From contig JAEXPG010000305.1 of assembly GCA_023447015.1 (NCBI GenBank), positions 1 through 13,951 on the forward strand: a stretch of DNA of 13,951 bases, written 5' to 3'. The DNA is from Verrucomicrobiota bacterium (GTDB lineage: Bacteria; Verrucomicrobiota; Verrucomicrobiia; Opitutales; Opitutaceae). Numbering within the stretch: position 1 is the stretch's first letter; every line of letters starts with the position of its first letter. This document shows positions 13,062 through 13,951 of the stretch, one piece after another. Position numbers and translations under genes: made by a program. The notes under the pieces are model-generated. The model did no database searches. It was not told the origin of the DNA and worked only from the letters and a program-made list of their open reading frames with translations.

Positions 13062-13951
13062 TCACCACTCGCCGGTGTCGCCCTTCTCGAGCGAGAGGGC
13101 GAACTCGACGAGCAGCTTCACGCAGTTCTCCACGTCCTCGAGGTCGACCAGCTCGCTCGGCGTGTGCATGTAGCGCAGCGGGATCGAGACGAGCCCGGTG
13201 GCCACGCCGCCGCGGCCCATCTGGATGGCGCGGGCGTCGGTGCCGGTCGGGCGTGGGTCGGCCTCGAACTGGTGGGGGATCTTCGCGCGCTTGGCGGCGG
13301 CGAGCAGTTTCTTGAAGACGAGCGGATTGATGTTGGCGCCGCGGCAGAGGATCGGGCCGCCGCCGAGCTTGGTCTCGCCGTACTTGCGGTTGTCGCAGTC
13401 GGGGTGGTCGGTCGCGTGGCCGACGTCGATCGCGACGGCGAGGTGCGGGTCGACGGAGTAGGCGGCGACGGTGGCGCCGCGCACGCCGATCTCCTCCTGG
13501 GCGGTGGCGACGGCGACGACGCGGGCGGCGAGCTTCTTCTTCTGCGGGGCGAGGCGGCGCAGCGTTTCGCCGACGAGGTAGGCGCGGACCTTGGCGGCGA
13601 AGGCGCGCGCGGTGCCGAGGGTGCCGTGGATGAGCTCGAACTCGTGGTCGTAGGTGGCGGCGTCGCCGATGGCGACCCGGGCGAGCGCCTCCTCCTTGGA
13701 ACGGGCGCCGATATCGATCCAGATCTCGTGGATCTCGGGCACCTTCTTGCGGTCGGCCTCGTCCATGAGGTGGATGGCGCGCTTGCCGGTGACGCCCTTC
13801 ACCGGGCCGTTGGCGGTCTGGATGATCACGCGGCGGCCGGAGATGACCGTGCGGTCGTGGCCGCCGATGGTGTCGAAGTAGAGGAAGCCGTCCTTGTTGA
13901 TGTAGGTGATGAGCAGGCCGAGCTCGTCGATGTGGCCGGCGAGCATGAGGA
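13062..13951 (-). CDS. M42-family metallopeptidase, 5' end outside the window
   Basis: A co-catalytic metallopeptidase of family M42 (glutamyl aminopeptidase/TET type), cut at its N terminus: 294 residues are counted from the Met at 13946, which is internal (LMLAGHIDELGLL), and about 60 more are expected. Counting from that Met, expected residues are H5 (AGHIDE), the IDIGARSKEEA stretch (77-87), EE151-152 (TAQEEIGVRG), D174 (AIDVGHATDHP) and H261 (RYMHTPSE). The family's bridging-metal motif DDR/DNR should fall near residues 117-119, but the sequence reads ARAFAAKVRAYL (113-124), with Ala-Ala-Lys in place of Asp-Asp-Arg/Lys. If real, the dinuclear centre lacks a ligand. The family normally forms dodecameric peptide-degrading shells in the cytosol. 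The family call is firm; activity is doubtful. Confidence 0.9.
   Translation of the reverse strand, partial: LMLAGHIDELGLLITYINKDGFLYFDTIGGHDRTVISGRRVIIQTANGPVKGVTGKRAIHLMDEADRKKVPEIHEIWIDIGARSKEEALARVAIGDAATYDHEFELIHGTLGTARAFAAKVRAYLVGETLRRLAPQKKKLAARVVAVATAQEEIGVRGATVAAYSVDPHLAVAIDVGHATDHPDCDNRKYGETKLGGGPILCRGANINPLVFKKLLAAAKRAKIPHQFEADPRPTGTDARAIQMGRGGVATGLVSIPLRYMHTPSELVDLEDVENCVKLLVEFALSLEKGDTGEW

Noticed and set aside
1..13951. CRISPR array, integrase, prophage or toxin-antitoxin signs
   Set aside because: I looked on both strands and found no spaced direct-repeat array, recombinase, phage structural gene or convincing toxin-antitoxin pair. The tRNA has no flanking attachment repeat that I can see.

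Overview
The window is about 14 kb of GC-rich bacterial chromosome (near 70% GC in most genes, counted by hand on 60-base samples). Gene content and style suggest a Verrucomicrobiota member, plausibly Opitutaceae: few Shine-Dalgarno sequences, many small lineage-restricted exported proteins, palindromic intergenic repeats, an orphan Hcp-like protein, and carbohydrate and ester hydrolases with signal peptides. The taxonomic call is inference, since there is no rRNA or marker gene here.

Layout. 1-1300: a divergent pair made of a small DUF2892-type membrane protein with a cysteine-rich tail (minus) and an ArsR-family repressor (plus). They share a spacer with a 16-bp operator-like inverted repeat and a promoter. 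A 124-residue unknown gene follows, then a decayed copy of the 3' end of an ArsR gene. 1300-4770: a degenerate palindromic repeat, a membrane-anchored helical-repeat protein (minus), a divergent secreted ankyrin-repeat protein (plus), and an exported His/Pro-rich protein (minus). 4954-5872: tRNA-Tyr(GTA) and radC, both minus, with an orphan plus-strand intrinsic terminator between them. 6382-7257: a 65-residue unknown and an orphan Hcp-family protein, both minus. 7548-8981: a secreted GH30 glycosidase whose stop codon lies in a palindromic repeat element. 9154-11869: a flavodoxin-fold quinone/NAD(P)H reductase (minus), an M29 aminopeptidase and a secreted SGNH/GDSL esterase (plus). 11870-13061: a 70-bp triple-nested palindrome and a lower-GC zinc-ribbon membrane protein. 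13062-end: an M42 metallopeptidase (minus), cut by the window edge.

There is no single large operon. Most genes stand alone or form divergent pairs, as in ordinary or lightly accessory chromosome. The clearest functional unit is the ArsR/DUF2892 pair, which looks like a self-regulated thiol-, sulfur- or metal-responsive switch. GH30, SGNH esterase, M29 and M42 together fit a polymer-degrading, peptide-recycling lifestyle, but nothing here shows they are co-regulated.

The most unusual observations are: the M42 enzyme appears to have lost the bridging-metal Asp-Asp pair (Ala-Ala instead); an ArsR 3' remnant lies downstream of the intact gene; the DUF2892 protein carries three Cys-Gly-Cys motifs; and the palindromic element supplies the GH30 stop codon. 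I did not find a convincing new multi-gene system.
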